Below, piece by piece: positions 43,146 through 51,428 of a stretch of DNA of 64,000 bases; position 1 is the first letter of the stretch; the number at the start of each line of letters is the position of its first letter. The DNA lies in the NCBI RefSeq assembly GCF_016863655.1, contig NZ_BOPH01000010.1, positions 62,001-126,000 on the forward strand, given 5' to 3'. The notes beneath the pieces are model-generated. The model saw only the letters and a list, made by a program, of their open reading frames with translations, was not told the DNA's origin and did no database searches. Source of the DNA: Virgisporangium ochraceum. GTDB taxonomy: Bacteria; Actinomycetota; Actinomycetes; Mycobacteriales; Micromonosporaceae. The translations under genes and the position numbers were made by a program.

Positions 43146-44960
43146 TTAGCCGGGTACCCCGTTCGCCACGAACTGCCTTACGTCCCAGACCCAGCAGTCC
43201 TCGATCAGCCGCGGCGGGCCGAGGAGCTGCTGCACCGTGTTCTTCACCAGGTCGGACCGGGGCTGGGTGACCGGCAGCACCAGCGTGGTGACCTTGTAGT
43301 CGCGGAAGTCCTTCACGGCCTGCCGCCGGTGCTCATCGGTGATCAACGCGTCGACGCCGCCCTCACCGACGTACCAGATCAGGCGCATCGTGGGCGGGTA
43401 GGCGGGGCCGAAGTTCGCCCGGCGGGTCGGATCGCCCGGCGTCGGGGCCAGGTAGTAGCCGCCGACGATGTCGAAGTCGAGGTTCGTGTCGAGCTGCCAC
43501 GACATCGCGCTGAGGTACGGCACCCAGCCGGGCGGGGTCGAGAGCACCACGCCGTCCTTCGGGACCACCTCGCGCCACGCGCCGCTGGTGAAGAACACCG
43601 GCGTGGGTGGCACGTGCGGCGGCGACGTGTCCAGCGGCGTCGGCGCGATGGGCAGCAGCGCCGCGATCACGATCGACGTCCACAGGATCCGGAACCGGAC
43701 CGGCTGGAACCGGTCGATCGCCAGGGCGAGCAGGACACCGATCATCGGGGTCAGCGCCAGGCCGATTCGCGTCGGTACCACCGAGTTGAACAGCGGCAGC
43801 TCGGCGATGTAGTACCAGGGTGTCTTGATCTCGGTGGCCTCGCCGCCGATCAGCACGTACGGGCCGAGCGACAGCCACCAGAACCACACCGTGGTGATCA
43901 GCAGCGCGCGTCCGGCGGCCGACCGGACCAGCACGACCGCGACGCCCAGCAGCACGTACAGCAGGGGGACCCCGAAGAACGTGTTCTCCTCGGAGCCGCT
44001 GGAGGCCAGCTTGCTCGCGGTGGCGTGCGTGCCGCCGAGCACCGACTCGTACGAGTAGGACTTCACGGCCAGCAGGTCGGTACCCATGCCCTGCACGCCC
44101 AGCGGCAGCCCGTGGTACGCCGACGTTCCGAAGAACTGCCAGTACAACGGGTACGCCAGCACCACGCCGGCGACGGCCAGACACAGTCCGGCCGCCTTGA
44201 GCGTGGGGACCAGCAGCGCCCGCGCCTCGGACCGCCGCTGCACCGCCCACAGCGCCACGAACACGACCATGATCAGGGCGGTGAGGAACAGGACCTCTTC
44301 GTTGATGAACGTCTGGTAGATCACCAGGCCGGCCAGGATCAGGCCGTTGCGCCGCCACCGCTCCGGATCTTCGCGCAGCTTGATCACCCGGAGCACGATG
44401 AACGGCACCAGGAACTGGCTGACGATGTTCGGGTGGCCCTGCGCGTGCGAGATCATTCCCGGCGCGAAGCCGCAGAACGCTCCGCCGATGATCGCGGCGG
44501 CCCGGTTCGACACTAGGTACCGGGAGAAGACGTGGTACCAGGCGTACGCGGTGCCGGCCAGCCCCGCGGTCAGCATGATCAGGAACGAGATCCACGGACC
44601 GAACAGGATGGTGACCGGCGCGAGCGGGATCGCCCAGCCCAGCGCCGAGGTGTTCGCCATGAGGTTGAGGCCGAACGGCGCGTTGATCTGCTCCGCGAAG
44701 AACGGGTTCTCGCCGTGGGTGAAGATCCGCGAGGCATGGATGAGCATCCATTGAAAAAAGATCGGGTCGTCGCGGTTCTCCCGCAGGACCCCATCTCCAC
44801 GCCACAATCCATATGTGACGAAAACCGCCATCCCGAGGAACGCGGCGGCTACGATCGCATCAGGAACCCATCGACGGATACGGATGCGTCGGGGGGCTTC
44901 GGCGAGTTGCGGTGCCGGTTCGGGAGCCTCGGAGGCAAGCGGCGTCACCGTGCTGCTCAC
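43146..44960 (-). CDS. polytopic membrane protein, GT-C glycosyltransferase-like, copy B
   Basis: 604 residues from a GTG. One segment near residue 35 is followed by an extracytoplasmic loop with acidic residues (ENRDDPIFFQWMLIHASRIFTHGENPFFAEQINAPFGLNLMANTS), then about ten more transmembrane segments, and a C-terminal soluble domain with VLSTPPGWVPYLSAMSWQLDTN. Same layout and several identical blocks as the gene at 40769-42715. Substrate unknown. The divergent gap to the methyltransferase contains a 13-bp palindrome (45077-45089). Confidence 0.72.
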   Translation of the reverse strand: MSSTVTPLASEAPEPAPQLAEAPRRIRIRRWVPDAIVAAAFLGMAVFVTYGLWRGDGVLRENRDDPIFFQWMLIHASRIFTHGENPFFAEQINAPFGLNLMANTSALGWAIPLAPVTILFGPWISFLIMLTAGLAGTAYAWYHVFSRYLVSNRAAAIIGGAFCGFAPGMISHAQGHPNIVSQFLVPFIVLRVIKLREDPERWRRNGLILAGLVIYQTFINEEVLFLTALIMVVFVALWAVQRRSEARALLVPTLKAAGLCLAVAGVVLAYPLYWQFFGTSAYHGLPLGVQGMGTDLLAVKSYSYESVLGGTHATASKLASSGSEENTFFGVPLLYVLLGVAVVLVRSAAGRALLITTVWFWWLSLGPYVLIGGEATEIKTPWYYIAELPLFNSVVPTRIGLALTPMIGVLLALAIDRFQPVRFRILWTSIVIAALLPIAPTPLDTSPPHVPPTPVFFTSGAWREVVPKDGVVLSTPPGWVPYLSAMSWQLDTNLDFDIVGGYYLAPTPGDPTRRANFGPAYPPTMRLIWYVGEGGVDALITDEHRRQAVKDFRDYKVTTLVLPVTQPRSDLVKNTVQQLLGPPRLIEDCWVWDVRQFVANGVPG

Positions 44961-45076
44961 CCTTGCTGCCTCCCTGCACCGTATGCGTCGGCCAACTGAA
45001 CAGGCTGGTTCGTCGCCGAGCGAGGCGACTACCCGGGGCAGTGTACGGCGCCTGAGATGCTCCCGAAATCTCCCTT

Positions 45077-45089
45077 GGGTAGGCTACCC
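45077..45089. promoter_or_regulatory. GGGTAG-G-CTACCC palindrome
   Basis: A perfect 13-bp palindrome in the 152-base divergent gap between the membrane protein gene (start 44960) and the methyltransferase (start 45113); 23 bases before the latter's ATG. Candidate operator. Confidence 0.4.
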
Positions 45090-45112
45090 GGGTTCTAGCC
45101 GTACTGATCACC

Positions 45113-45859
45113 ATGACTGACGACGGGAAACGAGCGCGGATGGCGGAGATCCTGGGCGACCAGAGGGTCCAGTCCGAGGTCCTTGAGGGCCTGTCGATGT
45201 GCGTGAACCACCGCAAGTGGTTCGCGGGCTTCGCGGTTCCCTACCTGGGCGACCACCCGATCGAGGTAAGTGCCGGACTGGGCGACTACGCGGAAGAATG
45301 GTTCGCGCACGTACCCCGCATGACGGTGTCGGAGGTGGAACCCGACCGCCTGGTGGCGCTCAAGGAGCGGTTCGCCGGCGACTCCAACATGGACGTCCGC
45401 GAGCTGATGCTTCCCGCAGGGGAGCCGGGCGACTACAGCGCGGCGGTCTCGTACAACGTTTTGGAACACATTGATGACGACGTGAGCGCGCTGCGGAGCA
45501 TGGGCGAGCTCGTCCGCCCCGGCGGGCACGTGGTGATCGTGGTTCCGGCGTTCAACTGGGCGATGAGCCCGGCCGACATCGCCACCGGTCACGTGCGTCG
45601 ATACACGAAGAAGTCGATGCGCAAGGCGATGGAGGCCGCGGGCCTCGAGATCGTGAAGCTGCACTACGCCAACATGTTCGGGCTCTTCGGCTACGTCTTC
45701 ACCACGAAGATCCTTCGCCTCATGCCGGGGCCGGGCAAGCTGGTGTTCGTGTACGACCGCTTCGTCGCGCCGGTCAACCGGGCGCTGGAGAAGATCGCGA
45801 ACCCGCCGTTCGGCCAGTCGGTCGTCGCGGTCGCGCGGGTCACCCGGAAAGACCAATAA
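45113..45859 (+). CDS. class I SAM-dependent methyltransferase
   Basis: 248 residues. The Rossmann motif I is seen as PIEVSAGLGDYAEEWF (a variant of the usual ExGxGxG), motif II with acid in VSEVEPDRLVALKERF, and YNVLEHIDDDVSALRSMGELVRPGGHVVIVVPAFNWAMS. The N-terminus MTDDGKRARMAEILGDQRV and the downstream GHVRRYTKKSMRKAMEAAGLEI fit methyltransferases found in lipid-linked glycan or antibiotic clusters. Substrate unknown; it is in a block with GT-like proteins, so an envelope glycan is plausible. Confidence 0.8.
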   Translation: MTDDGKRARMAEILGDQRVQSEVLEGLSMCVNHRKWFAGFAVPYLGDHPIEVSAGLGDYAEEWFAHVPRMTVSEVEPDRLVALKERFAGDSNMDVRELMLPAGEPGDYSAAVSYNVLEHIDDDVSALRSMGELVRPGGHVVIVVPAFNWAMSPADIATGHVRRYTKKSMRKAMEAAGLEIVKLHYANMFGLFGYVFTTKILRLMPGPGKLVFVYDRFVAPVNRALEKIANPPFGQSVVAVARVTRKDQ

Positions 45860-45868
45860 GCTCGACGC

Positions 45869-46834
45869 GTGCACGCGATCGTCATCGCCGACGGCGGCGA
45901 ACTCCGGTGGGCAGAGGTCGACGACCCGGTCCCCGGTCCCGGTGAGGTTCTCATCGATGTCGTCGCCGCCGGCGTCAACCGGGCCGACCTCATGCAGGCC
46001 GCCGGAAAGTACCCACCGCCCGCCGGAGCACCGCCCTACCCGGGCCTGGAGTGCTCCGGCCGCCTCACCGGCCGCGCCGGGAAGGGCCGGAGCCTGCGCG
46101 AGCGGAGCGAGCGCCTCGAGCAGGGCGACGAGGTATGCGCCCTGCTCGCCGGTGGCGGCTACGCCGAGCGGGTGGCCGTACCCGAGGCCTGCGTGCTGCC
46201 GGTCCCCCGGGGCATCTCCCTCGAAGACGCGGGCGCGCTGCCCGAGGTGGCCTGCACGGTCTGGTCCAACCTCCGGATGGTCGCCGGCCTCAGGGCCGGG
46301 GAGACCCTCCTGGTGCACGGGGGCGCCAGCGGCATCGGCACGTTCGCGATCCAGTACGCGGTGGCCCTCGGCTGCGAGGTCCACGCGACCGCGCGCAGGA
46401 GCAAGCACGCCGCGATCACCGCACTGGGTGCCACCGCGATCGACTACGAGTCGGAGGACTTCGCCGAGAAGGTCGCCGCCGACGTGGTGCTCGACATCAT
46501 CGGCGGCCCGTACCTCGAGCGGAACCTCCGGGCGCTGAAGACCAACGGCCGGCTGGTGATCATCGGTGCGCAGGGCGGCCGCAGGGCCGAGCTCGACCTG
46601 GGCCTCCTGCTGGCCAAGCGGGCCACCGTCGCCGCCACGACGCTGCGGGCCCGCCCGCTGGAGGAGAAGGCGGCGATCGTCGCGGGCGTCCGCGACGAGG
46701 TCTGGCCGCTCGTGGAGCAGGGCCGCATCAAGCCGGTGATCGACCGCCGCATCCCGTTCCCGCAGGCGGCCGAGGCGCACCGGGTGATGACCGAGAGCGC
46801 CCACACCGGCAAGATCCTGCTGACTACCGCTTAG
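45869..46834 (+). CDS. NAD(P)H quinone oxidoreductase (PIG3/zinc-less MDR family)
   Basis: 321 residues from a GTG nine bases after the methyltransferase stop. N-terminal GroES-like domain (NRADLMQAAGKYPPPAGAPPYPGLECSG), then the Rossmann domain with LLVHGGASGIGTFAIQYAVALG (~145-165) and the tail FPQAAEAHRVMTESAHTGKILLT. No zinc ligands. It reduces quinones with NADPH. Residues ~70-85 contain an insertion relative to family members (GKGRSLRERSERLEQGDE), part of which is encoded by a 19-bp repeat that also occurs inside purS. Confidence 0.88.
   Translation: MHAIVIADGGELRWAEVDDPVPGPGEVLIDVVAAGVNRADLMQAAGKYPPPAGAPPYPGLECSGRLTGRAGKGRSLRERSERLEQGDEVCALLAGGGYAERVAVPEACVLPVPRGISLEDAGALPEVACTVWSNLRMVAGLRAGETLLVHGGASGIGTFAIQYAVALGCEVHATARRSKHAAITALGATAIDYESEDFAEKVAADVVLDIIGGPYLERNLRALKTNGRLVIIGAQGGRRAELDLGLLLAKRATVAATTLRARPLEEKAAIVAGVRDEVWPLVEQGRIKPVIDRRIPFPQAAEAHRVMTESAHTGKILLTTA
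46096..46114 (+). repeat. 19-bp repeat GCGCGAGCGGAGCGAGCGC in the oxidoreductase gene
   Basis: Found here inside the quinone oxidoreductase reading frame; the exact complement occurs at 61633-61651 inside purS. Both copies keep the frame open. Confidence 0.6.
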
Positions 46835-47519
46835 GCCTGCGCACCCGCTCGCGGGCCAGGATCGCCAGCGCCTCGACGCCGTCCTTCCAGGTGATCTTCT
46901 TGCCCTCTTCCCGGGTGCGGGCCCGGTAGCTGATCGGCACCTCGTACGGGCGCACGCCGCTGCGCAGCAGCTTGCCGGTGACCTCGGCCTCCATGCCGAA
47001 CCCGCGCGACTTCACGTCGAGCGACCGGTACAGCGCCAACGGCATCAGCTTGAAGCACGTTTCCAGATCGCCGATGTAGCAGTTGAACAGCATGTTGGCG
47101 TACGTCGTGACCGCCCGGTTGCCCATCACGTACCAGAACGAGAAGGAGCTGTGCGATCCGAACGACCGGTTGCCGTAGACGACCTCGGCCTTCCCGTCGA
47201 GCACGGGGGCGAGGAGCTTCGGGATGTCCTGCGGGTCGTACTCGAGATCGGCGTCGAGGATCACCATGTACTCACCGCGGGCCGTCTCGGCCGCCTTGCG
47301 GATCGCCGCGCCTTTGCCCTGGTTACGGGGCTGGATGACGATGGTGAGCCGGGGGTCGTCGAGCCCACGGAGGATCTCGGCGGTGGCGTCGCGACTGCCG
47401 TCGTCGACGATCACGAGCTCCACCTCGCAGGGGTACGAGACGTCAAGCGCCTGCTTGACCGCATCCGCCACCCGGGCTTCCTCGTTGTAGACCGGCATCA
47501 GGATCGACAGCTTGACCAT
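46824..47519 (-). CDS. GT2 glycosyltransferase (polyprenyl-phosphate mannosyltransferase-like)
   Basis: 231 residues. SILMPVYNEEARVADAV, VIVDDGSRDATAEIL, GKGAAIRKAAETARGEYMVILDADLEYDP and the loop GNRSFGSHSS match dolichol/polyprenyl-phosphate mannose synthases, with the catalytic DAD motif. It lacks C-terminal transmembrane helices. It would load a sugar onto polyprenyl phosphate for the membrane transferases, such as the two GT-C-like proteins encoded nearby. Ends 11 bases inside the convergent oxidoreductase gene. Confidence 0.87.
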   Translation of the reverse strand: MVKLSILMPVYNEEARVADAVKQALDVSYPCEVELVIVDDGSRDATAEILRGLDDPRLTIVIQPRNQGKGAAIRKAAETARGEYMVILDADLEYDPQDIPKLLAPVLDGKAEVVYGNRSFGSHSSFSFWYVMGNRAVTTYANMLFNCYIGDLETCFKLMPLALYRSLDVKSRGFGMEAEVTGKLLRSGVRPYEVPISYRARTREEGKKITWKDGVEALAILARERVRRPKR

Positions 47520-47537
47520 CGGCGTACTGTACCGGCC

Positions 47538-47915
47538 ATGTCTGATCTCGCGTCGCTGGCCGCCTCGCAGTACGTCTCGCTGGCCTCCTACCGGCAGGAC
47601 GGCACACCGGTATCGACACCGATCTGGGTGTGCGGGTACGAATCCGGCCTCGCCGTATGGACGGTCCGGTCGTCGTTCAAGGTCAAACGGATCGGACGCA
47701 ACCCGGCGGTCACCGTGGCGCCGTGCAAGTTGCGCGGCGAGGTGACCGGACCCGCGGTGCCCGGCCGGGCCACGATCATGTCCGACGAAGAAACCGCGAA
47801 ACTGCGGAAGGTGCTTGCCCGAAAGTACGGTCTGATGGGGTACCTGACCGTCTACGGAAGCCGGCTACGCCGGGGCAAGACCGGTACCGTCGGGATCCGC
47901 ATTGATTTGGATTAA
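47538..47915 (+). CDS. PPOX-class F420-dependent oxidoreductase-like protein
   Basis: 125 residues of the split-barrel flavin/deazaflavin fold: SLASYRQDGTPVSTPIWVCG, AVWTVRSSFKVKRIGRNPAVTVAPC and GYLTVYGSRLRRGKTGTVGIRI. Sequences of this size and with this WxxxxSxKVKRIxxNPxV pattern are actinobacterial PPOX-class F420 reductases, which reduce biliverdin or other conjugated substrates; F420 versus FMN use cannot be fixed here. Divergent from the GT2 gene with 18 bases between. Confidence 0.82.
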   Translation: MSDLASLAASQYVSLASYRQDGTPVSTPIWVCGYESGLAVWTVRSSFKVKRIGRNPAVTVAPCKLRGEVTGPAVPGRATIMSDEETAKLRKVLARKYGLMGYLTVYGSRLRRGKTGTVGIRIDLD

Positions 47916-47935
47916 TTCCAAAAGACTTCTCGTAT

Positions 47936-47980
47936 ACGGGAAGAGGCGCTTCCCGGAATCCCGGTAGCGCCTCTTCCCGT
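47936..47980. terminator. bidirectional terminator
   Basis: A perfect 15-bp stem (ACGGGAAGAGGCGCT and complement) with a 15-base loop that is itself partly self-complementary; lies between the convergent F420-type gene and bldC. Confidence 0.8.
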
Positions 47981-48006
47981 GTACAGGTCTGGCTGTGCGG
48001 TTGTCG

Positions 48007-48216
48007 TCAGTCGCCCTGGCGCTGCTGCGGGATCTGGCCCTGCAGCAGGGCGCGGACCTCGGACTCGCGGTACCGGCGGTGGCCCCCCAGCGTGCGGATC
48101 GCGCTCAGCTTTCCAGCCTTGGCCCACCGCGTGACAGTCTTCGGGTCGACCCGGAACATCGACGCAACCTCCGCCGGTGTCAGTAAAGGTTCCGGTTCGT
48201 GCGTGCGCGATGCCAT
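48007..48216 (-). CDS. bldC: BldC, MerR-like developmental regulator
   Basis: 69 residues: a lone DNA-binding domain LLTPAEVASMFRVDPKTVTRWAKAGKLSAIRTLGGHRRYRESEVRALLQG, almost the same as Streptomyces BldC. BldC is a small MerR-family protein that binds cooperatively to direct repeats and delays or times differentiation. The adjacent hypothetical, valine dehydrogenase, DUF3073 and purM genes occur beside bldC in other actinomycetes too. Its 300-base upstream region is relatively AT-rich. Confidence 0.92.
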   Translation of the reverse strand: MASRTHEPEPLLTPAEVASMFRVDPKTVTRWAKAGKLSAIRTLGGHRRYRESEVRALLQGQIPQQRQGD

Positions 48217-48319
48217 CGGTTCTCCTCACATGTGCTCAAGAGCGAAGGCCGGGGTCCCGCCGGCCGAACGCGCTTCTCATGGTCCGGCTAGTCCCCGATG
48301 TCCGACATTACCCGAACGG

Positions 48320-48400
48320 ATGAAGGTGACTGTATGGATGGATGATGAATCAGACGAATTTTCCGCTTTTAAGCGTGCGAATGCCGATTTCTCACGCTGA
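48320..48400 (+). CDS. possible 26-residue micro-ORF in the bldC upstream region
   Basis: ATG-started frame MKVTVWMDDESDEFSAFKRANADFSR in an AT-richer stretch, on the strand opposite bldC, with no clear ribosome-binding site. The rest of 48217-48551 shows no gene; it probably holds the bldC promoter. Low confidence. Confidence 0.2.
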   Translation: MKVTVWMDDESDEFSAFKRANADFSR

Positions 48401-48551
48401 TTGTCACCCTAAGTGGTCGCCTGATCCGAACCTACTTCATCTCGACCAGCAGCAAATCACCCATCAGATGACGGCAAATTGACCCATCCGGTCAACGTTT
48501 GGCAGCCGGAGGGACCCCTCGCCCGGATCTTGGGGAATGTGAAGGGTGCTG

Positions 48552-49421
48552 CTAGTTGCACCGTTCGAGGAGCTGAATGGCGCGCCAGCGCTCCACCAGC
48601 TGCTCGTACGCCTTCGTGGCGTCGTCGCCGCGGCCCTCCGCGACGGCGGTGAGGCCGTGCGCGATCAGGCCCGGCGAGTCGTCGGCGATGAGCTGGTCGT
48701 CGGACATGAGCGCGACCAGGCCGCCGTAGTCGAGCTCCACCAGGGAGCTGTCGTGGAACTCGTCGAGCCACCGGGAGGTCTCCGCGACGGCCTGGGTGAT
48801 CGGCACGTCGCCCAGCGACCGTTCGAGGATCGCGTGCGCCTCCTGGGCCCGCGCGCGGGCCTTCGAGATCGCGCAGCGGTAGCGCAGCACCCGGCGGCCC
48901 GGGCGGGTGGACAGCTCCCGGTCGGCCAGGTCGACGAACGCGAACCACCGCAGCGGCACGCCCCACGTCGACACCTGCTCGTGCAGCCGGGGCAGGCCGT
49001 GCTCGAGCACCCGGGCGCCGCTGCGCCAGTCGTCGACGACCGACTGCGCCTGACCCGCGAGCGCCGGCGGCACGAACGCGTCGGCGATGACCGGCGGCAC
49101 GCCGTCGCGCGCGGTCAGCGCCGCCTCGGCGACGCGCACCCGCAGGTTCCACGGGCAGATGAGCAGCGAGTCGCCCCACTCCAGGACGTAGGCCTCGTCG
49201 GGCAGGTTGGGCAGCCGCGTCCAGCTGGCGCCCAGCGCCTCGATCACCGAGGTGCGCTGCCGGCTCGGACCCTCGAGCGGCGCCACCGCGCGACCTTCCT
49301 TGACGTACCGACGCCAGTAGACCTGCCGTTCGCGGTCGAACGCGGCGAGCGGCTCGTACACGCGGAGGTAGGCGGCAAACAGGGACGGCACCTCGCGATC
49401 GTCGCACGGATAGGGGTCCAT
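48552..49421 (-). CDS. conserved hypothetical protein next to bldC
   Basis: 289 residues from an ATG at 49421 (MDPYPCDDREVPSLFAAYLRVYEPLAAFDRERQVYWRRY). Helical, acidic, no signal peptide or membrane segment. RYRCAISKARARAQEAHAILERSLGDVPITQAVAETSRWLDEFHDSSLVELDYGGL is the best conserved-looking block. I do not recognise a catalytic motif. Position between bldC and valine dehydrogenase matches a gene of unknown function at that place in other actinomycetes. Start uncertain; GTG codons up to 49478 are in frame. Confidence 0.65.
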   Translation of the reverse strand: MDPYPCDDREVPSLFAAYLRVYEPLAAFDRERQVYWRRYVKEGRAVAPLEGPSRQRTSVIEALGASWTRLPNLPDEAYVLEWGDSLLICPWNLRVRVAEAALTARDGVPPVIADAFVPPALAGQAQSVVDDWRSGARVLEHGLPRLHEQVSTWGVPLRWFAFVDLADRELSTRPGRRVLRYRCAISKARARAQEAHAILERSLGDVPITQAVAETSRWLDEFHDSSLVELDYGGLVALMSDDQLIADDSPGLIAHGLTAVAEGRGDDATKAYEQLVERWRAIQLLERCN

Positions 49422-49578
49422 TTGATAACACGACGCGGTTACCTCACCAGCCAACAGCACTAGGCTGAAAATCATCACCGTCGCCTCACCGGCGACAGAT
49501 CAACCGCTGCCGGCCCCACACCCCGGCCGGCGAGCGGAAGTCCCACAAGGACCGGCCACCACTCACGAGGAGCAGGCA

Positions 49579-50646
49579 ATGACCGTATTCAGCGCTGAAT
49601 CAGGTCACGAACAGGTCGTCTTCTGTCACGACAAGCCCACCGGACTTCGCGCGATCATCGCGCTCTACTCCACCGCCCTCGGCCCGGGGCTCGGCGGCAC
49701 GCGGTTCTACCCGTACGCGAGCGAGGCCGACGCGGTCCACGACGCTCTCGAACTGTCCCGGAGCATGGCCTACAAGAACGCCCTCGCGGGCCTCGACCAC
49801 GGCGGCGGCAAGGGCGTCATCTGGGGCGACCCCGACAAGGACAAGACCGAGCCGCTCCTGCGCGCGTACGGCCGGTTCGTCCAGTCGCTGGGCGGCCGCT
49901 ACTACACCGCCTGCGACGTCGGCACCTATGTGCAGGACATGGACGTCGTGTCCCGCGAGACCCGGTTCGTCACCGGGCGGTCGGAGGTCAACGGTGGCGC
50001 CGGCGACTCCTCGGTCCTTACCGCCTACGGCGTCTACCAGGGCATGCGTGCGGCGGCCGAGCACAGGTGGGGCACCACGTCGCTGCGGGGACGCGCGGTC
50101 GGCGTCGCCGGGCTCGGAAAGGTGGGCAAGCACCTCACCCGGCACCTGCTCGACGACGGCGCCACGGTGGTCGCCACCGACGTCTCGGAGCGGGCGCTCG
50201 AGTGGGCGAGGACCCACCACCCCGAGGTGACGCTCGTGGCCGACGCGGAGGCGCTGATCCGCGAGCCGATCGACGTGTACGCGCCCTGCGCCCTCGGCGG
50301 CGCCCTCGACGACGACACCGTTCCGGCGCTGCGCGCCGCGGTCGTGGCCGGCGCGGCGAACAACCAGCTCGCCCACCCCGGCGTCGAGAAGCTGCTCGCC
50401 GAACGGGGCGTGCTGTACGTGCCCGACTACGTCGTGAACTCCGGCGGGGTCATCCAGGTCGCCGACGAGATCCACGGCTTCAACTTCGAACGGGCCAAAC
50501 TGCGCGCGTCCGGGATTTTCGAGACGACACGCCAGATTCTGCGCCTGGCCGACGCCGAGGGCGTGCCTCCGGCGGTGGCCGCCGACCGGCTCGCCGAGCG
50601 CCGGATGGCCGACGTGGGGCGGCTGCGGAGCATCCTTCTGCCGTGA
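49579..50646 (+). CDS. vdh: valine/leucine dehydrogenase (Glu/Leu/Phe/Val dehydrogenase family)
   Basis: 355 residues; AGGAGCAGGCA precedes the ATG. Catalytic lysine region [22 protein letters not shown], second lysine nearby, NAD-binding [20 protein letters not shown], and [17 protein letters not shown]. The family oxidatively deaminates branched-chain amino acids with NAD+ to the 2-oxo acids used for branched fatty-acid and polyketide starters. The neighbourhood supports Vdh, but leucine or phenylalanine preference cannot be excluded. Confidence 0.9.
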   Translation: MTVFSAESGHEQVVFCHDKPTGLRAIIALYSTALGPGLGGTRFYPYASEADAVHDALELSRSMAYKNALAGLDHGGGKGVIWGDPDKDKTEPLLRAYGRFVQSLGGRYYTACDVGTYVQDMDVVSRETRFVTGRSEVNGGAGDSSVLTAYGVYQGMRAAAEHRWGTTSLRGRAVGVAGLGKVGKHLTRHLLDDGATVVATDVSERALEWARTHHPEVTLVADAEALIREPIDVYAPCALGGALDDDTVPALRAAVVAGAANNQLAHPGVEKLLAERGVLYVPDYVVNSGGVIQVADEIHGFNFERAKLRASGIFETTRQILRLADAEGVPPAVAADRLAERRMADVGRLRSILLP

Positions 50647-50714
50647 CGACCGCAACGGCGGTCGGGTGCTTACGAGCGAACCTTCCGGGTGTGGAACGTT
50701 ACCCGGAGGGCGAG

Positions 50715-50771
50715 ATGCCGAAGTGTGCCTCCGACATGTACCGTATGAGCCACGAGAGATGCCTGACGTGA
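50715..50771 (+). CDS. possible 18-residue leader ORF before the DUF3073 gene
   Basis: MPKCASDMYRMSHERCLT follows GGAGGGCGAG at ideal spacing and ends 52 bases before the DUF3073 ATG. It may be a short uORF controlling that gene; or chance. Confidence 0.3.
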   Translation: MPKCASDMYRMSHERCLT

Positions 50772-50822
50772 GGGGCATGCCGGTAATGGCTGCCCCGTAA
50801 TTCTGTGCGAGGGGGTCGAGCC

Positions 50823-51068
50823 ATGGGGCGCGGCCGTGCGAAGGCCAAGCAGACTAGGGTGGCCAGGGAGTTGAAATACCATTCCCCCAACACCGACCTC
50901 GCCGCGTTGCAGCGCGAGCTGGCGGGTGGCAACTCCAGGTCAAGTCCGGTCGACGACGAGTACGACGAGTTCGCCGCCGACGACGATGACGAGGGCGACG
51001 ACCTAGACGACACCGGTGACTACACCGGTGACGACGACGACGGAAGCCCACCGGCCCGTCGGCGTTGA
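50823..51068 (+). CDS. DUF3073 domain protein
   Basis: 81 residues. The family hallmark is the N-terminal block GRGRAKAKQTRVARELKYHSPNTDLAALQRELA, followed by an acidic disordered tail (DDEYDEFAADDDDEGDDLDDTGDYTGDDDDG). Found across Actinobacteria, commonly beside purM. Function unknown. GAGGGGG lies eight bases before the ATG. Confidence 0.9.
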   Translation: MGRGRAKAKQTRVARELKYHSPNTDLAALQRELAGGNSRSSPVDDEYDEFAADDDDEGDDLDDTGDYTGDDDDGSPPARRR

Positions 51069-51091
51069 CTCCTCAGCGCGTAGACCTTTCA

Positions 51092-51125
51092 GACGCCTAC
51101 CTCCGCAGCAGCGTGGGTAGGCGTC
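51092..51125 (+). terminator. hairpin after the DUF3073 gene
   Basis: GACGCCTACC (51092-51101) and GGTAGGCGTC (51116-51125) form a perfect 10-bp stem 24 bases after the stop. Confidence 0.65.
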
Positions 51126-51149
51126 ACAGCGCGATGTCGACCGCGCGAT

Positions 51150-51186
51150 GTGCACAAGGGCCCGCCACGGGCCGGCCCTTGTGCAC
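51150..51186 (-). terminator. terminator of the RiPP operon
   Basis: GTGCACAAGGGCC and GGCCCTTGTGCAC form a perfect 13-bp stem with an 11-base loop, 48 bases past the precursor gene's stop on the minus strand. 51187-51233 holds no gene. Confidence 0.7.
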
Positions 51187-51233
51187 AACAGCGGGAACAG
51201 CAGCTTGAACAGCTGCGGGAACAGGGCGCTGGG

Positions 51234-51428
51234 TCAGCGGGGGCGGTTGTTCCAGTTGTAGAACGTCGGGATGTTTTCGAAGTGGTTCCAGGCGCACACC
51301 GCTGCGCCGTCGGACCCCTCTTCGTCCCGCGTTGTACGCGCCTGCTCGGCTTCGGCCAGCAGCGCCGCCAGGCCGTCCGCGGCCTTCCGTACGCGCTGAG
51401 TCACGGGATCAGGTTCCGTGAGAGGCAT
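51234..51428 (-). CDS. amcA: RiPP precursor, multiple-cyclophane (AmcA-like)
   Basis: 64 residues. Residues 1-~44 form an acidic, helical leader (LAALLAEAEQARTTRDEEGSD); the last 20, starting at Cys45, are the likely core, with four aromatic-X-X motifs: W47-N-H49, F50-E-N52, F56-Y-N58 and W59-N-N61, ending in RPR. Aromatic-X-Asn triplets are the substrates of three-residue-cyclophane (triceptide) radical SAM enzymes, which join the aromatic ring to the third residue's beta carbon. The gene lies on the minus strand directly after the radical SAM/SPASM gene and overlaps it by 20 bases. The name AmcA is by resemblance to the annotated multiple-cyclophane RiPP family; the product is predicted. 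Ring number is inference. Confidence 0.8.
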   Translation of the reverse strand: MPLTEPDPVTQRVRKAADGLAALLAEAEQARTTRDEEGSDGAAVCAWNHFENIPTFYNWNNRPR

